A DNA stretch of 21,524 nt from QHWK01 sp035315685 (lineage in GTDB: Bacteria > Acidobacteriota > Vicinamibacteria > Vicinamibacterales > CAVVIG01). The number at the start of each line of letters is the position of its first letter. Positions within the stretch are counted from its first letter, which is position 1. Shown piece by piece: positions 21,400 to 21,524 of the stretch. The stretch lies in contig DATFXR010000382.1 in the NCBI GenBank assembly GCA_035315685.1, positions 1-21,524 of the forward strand, written 5' to 3'. The notes under the pieces were generated by a model. The model was not told the DNA's origin, searched no databases, and saw only the letters and a program-made list of their open reading frames with translations. Position numbers and translations under genes: made by a program.

Positions 21400-21524
21400 T
21401 TGTCCAAGATCTTGATCGTTGATGACTCGGCGACGATTCGCAAGATGGTGCGCGCCTCGCTGCGCACGTTGCCGGCCGTGGAGTTCGTCGAGGCGGGCAA
21501 TGGCCTCGAGGCGATCGAGCAGAT
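21400..21524 (+). CDS. Response regulator receiver domain, partial, TTG start
   Basis: Only the first 41 codons are in the window. The protein begins LSKILIVDDSATIRKMVR, the classic first strand and acidic pair (Asp8-Asp9) of a CheY-like receiver, and continues into VEFVEAGNGLEAIEQ, the second strand and helix. The phosphoacceptor Asp and any output domain lie beyond the right edge, so a stand-alone CheY-like protein or a longer regulator are both possible. An in-frame TGA at 21388-21390 leaves only TTG at 21400 (or TTG at 21412) as start, and only the first gives a complete first strand. No ribosome site is visible, so initiation may be weak or leaderless. Confidence 0.85.
   Translation, partial: MSKILIVDDSATIRKMVRASLRTLPAVEFVEAGNGLEAIEQ

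Overview
The window reads as GC-rich bacterial chromosome, very probably from a soil Acidobacteriota genome of the Vicinamibacteria type. That assignment is an inference from overall gene style: many exported proteins, an LVIVD propeller, a PQQ dehydrogenase, a heme plus copper-monooxygenase-like protein, and many small conserved orphan proteins. No rRNA, tRNA, CRISPR array, transposase or phage gene was seen.

Left part (1-7826). The first 417 bases hold no gene I recognise. They are followed by a minus-strand SpoIIAA/STAS-like protein. A two-gene plus-strand unit comes next: a DUF305 lipoprotein whose stop codon overlaps the start of a large exported LVIVD beta-propeller. A minus-strand pair encodes an exported class C beta-lactamase-fold serine hydrolase and a polysaccharide-deacetylase lipoprotein. 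Two single plus-strand genes follow, an exported tandem-cupin protein and a small lipoprotein.

Middle part (7838-14423). This holds a MocR-type regulator (GntR helix-turn-helix fused to an aminotransferase) with a candidate operator, a small orphan protein, and a VOC/PhnB-like protein that meets it at a strong bidirectional hairpin. A more A/T-rich 550-base leader with an extended -10 promoter precedes a secreted collagen-like protein that ends at a clear intrinsic terminator. Two convergent, overlapping small conserved genes, an exported cupin and an O-methyltransferase complete this part.

Right part (14477-21159). Five plus-strand genes form a tightly packed probable operon for exported oxidative chemistry: a PQQ-dependent dehydrogenase, a thiamine-diphosphate enzyme with a twin-arginine signal, a small monoheme cytochrome c, a heme protein with a PHM/DBH-like copper-monooxygenase domain, and an Ig/PKD-like protein of unknown role. 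The last four are joined by 4-base overlap, 7-base gap and 8-base overlap. A plausible reading is that the dehydrogenase passes electrons to the cytochromes while the TPP enzyme cleaves or forms a carbon-carbon bond next to a carbonyl outside the cytoplasm; the substrate is unknown. This operon is the most interesting system in the window. A response regulator starting at TTG is cut by the right edge.
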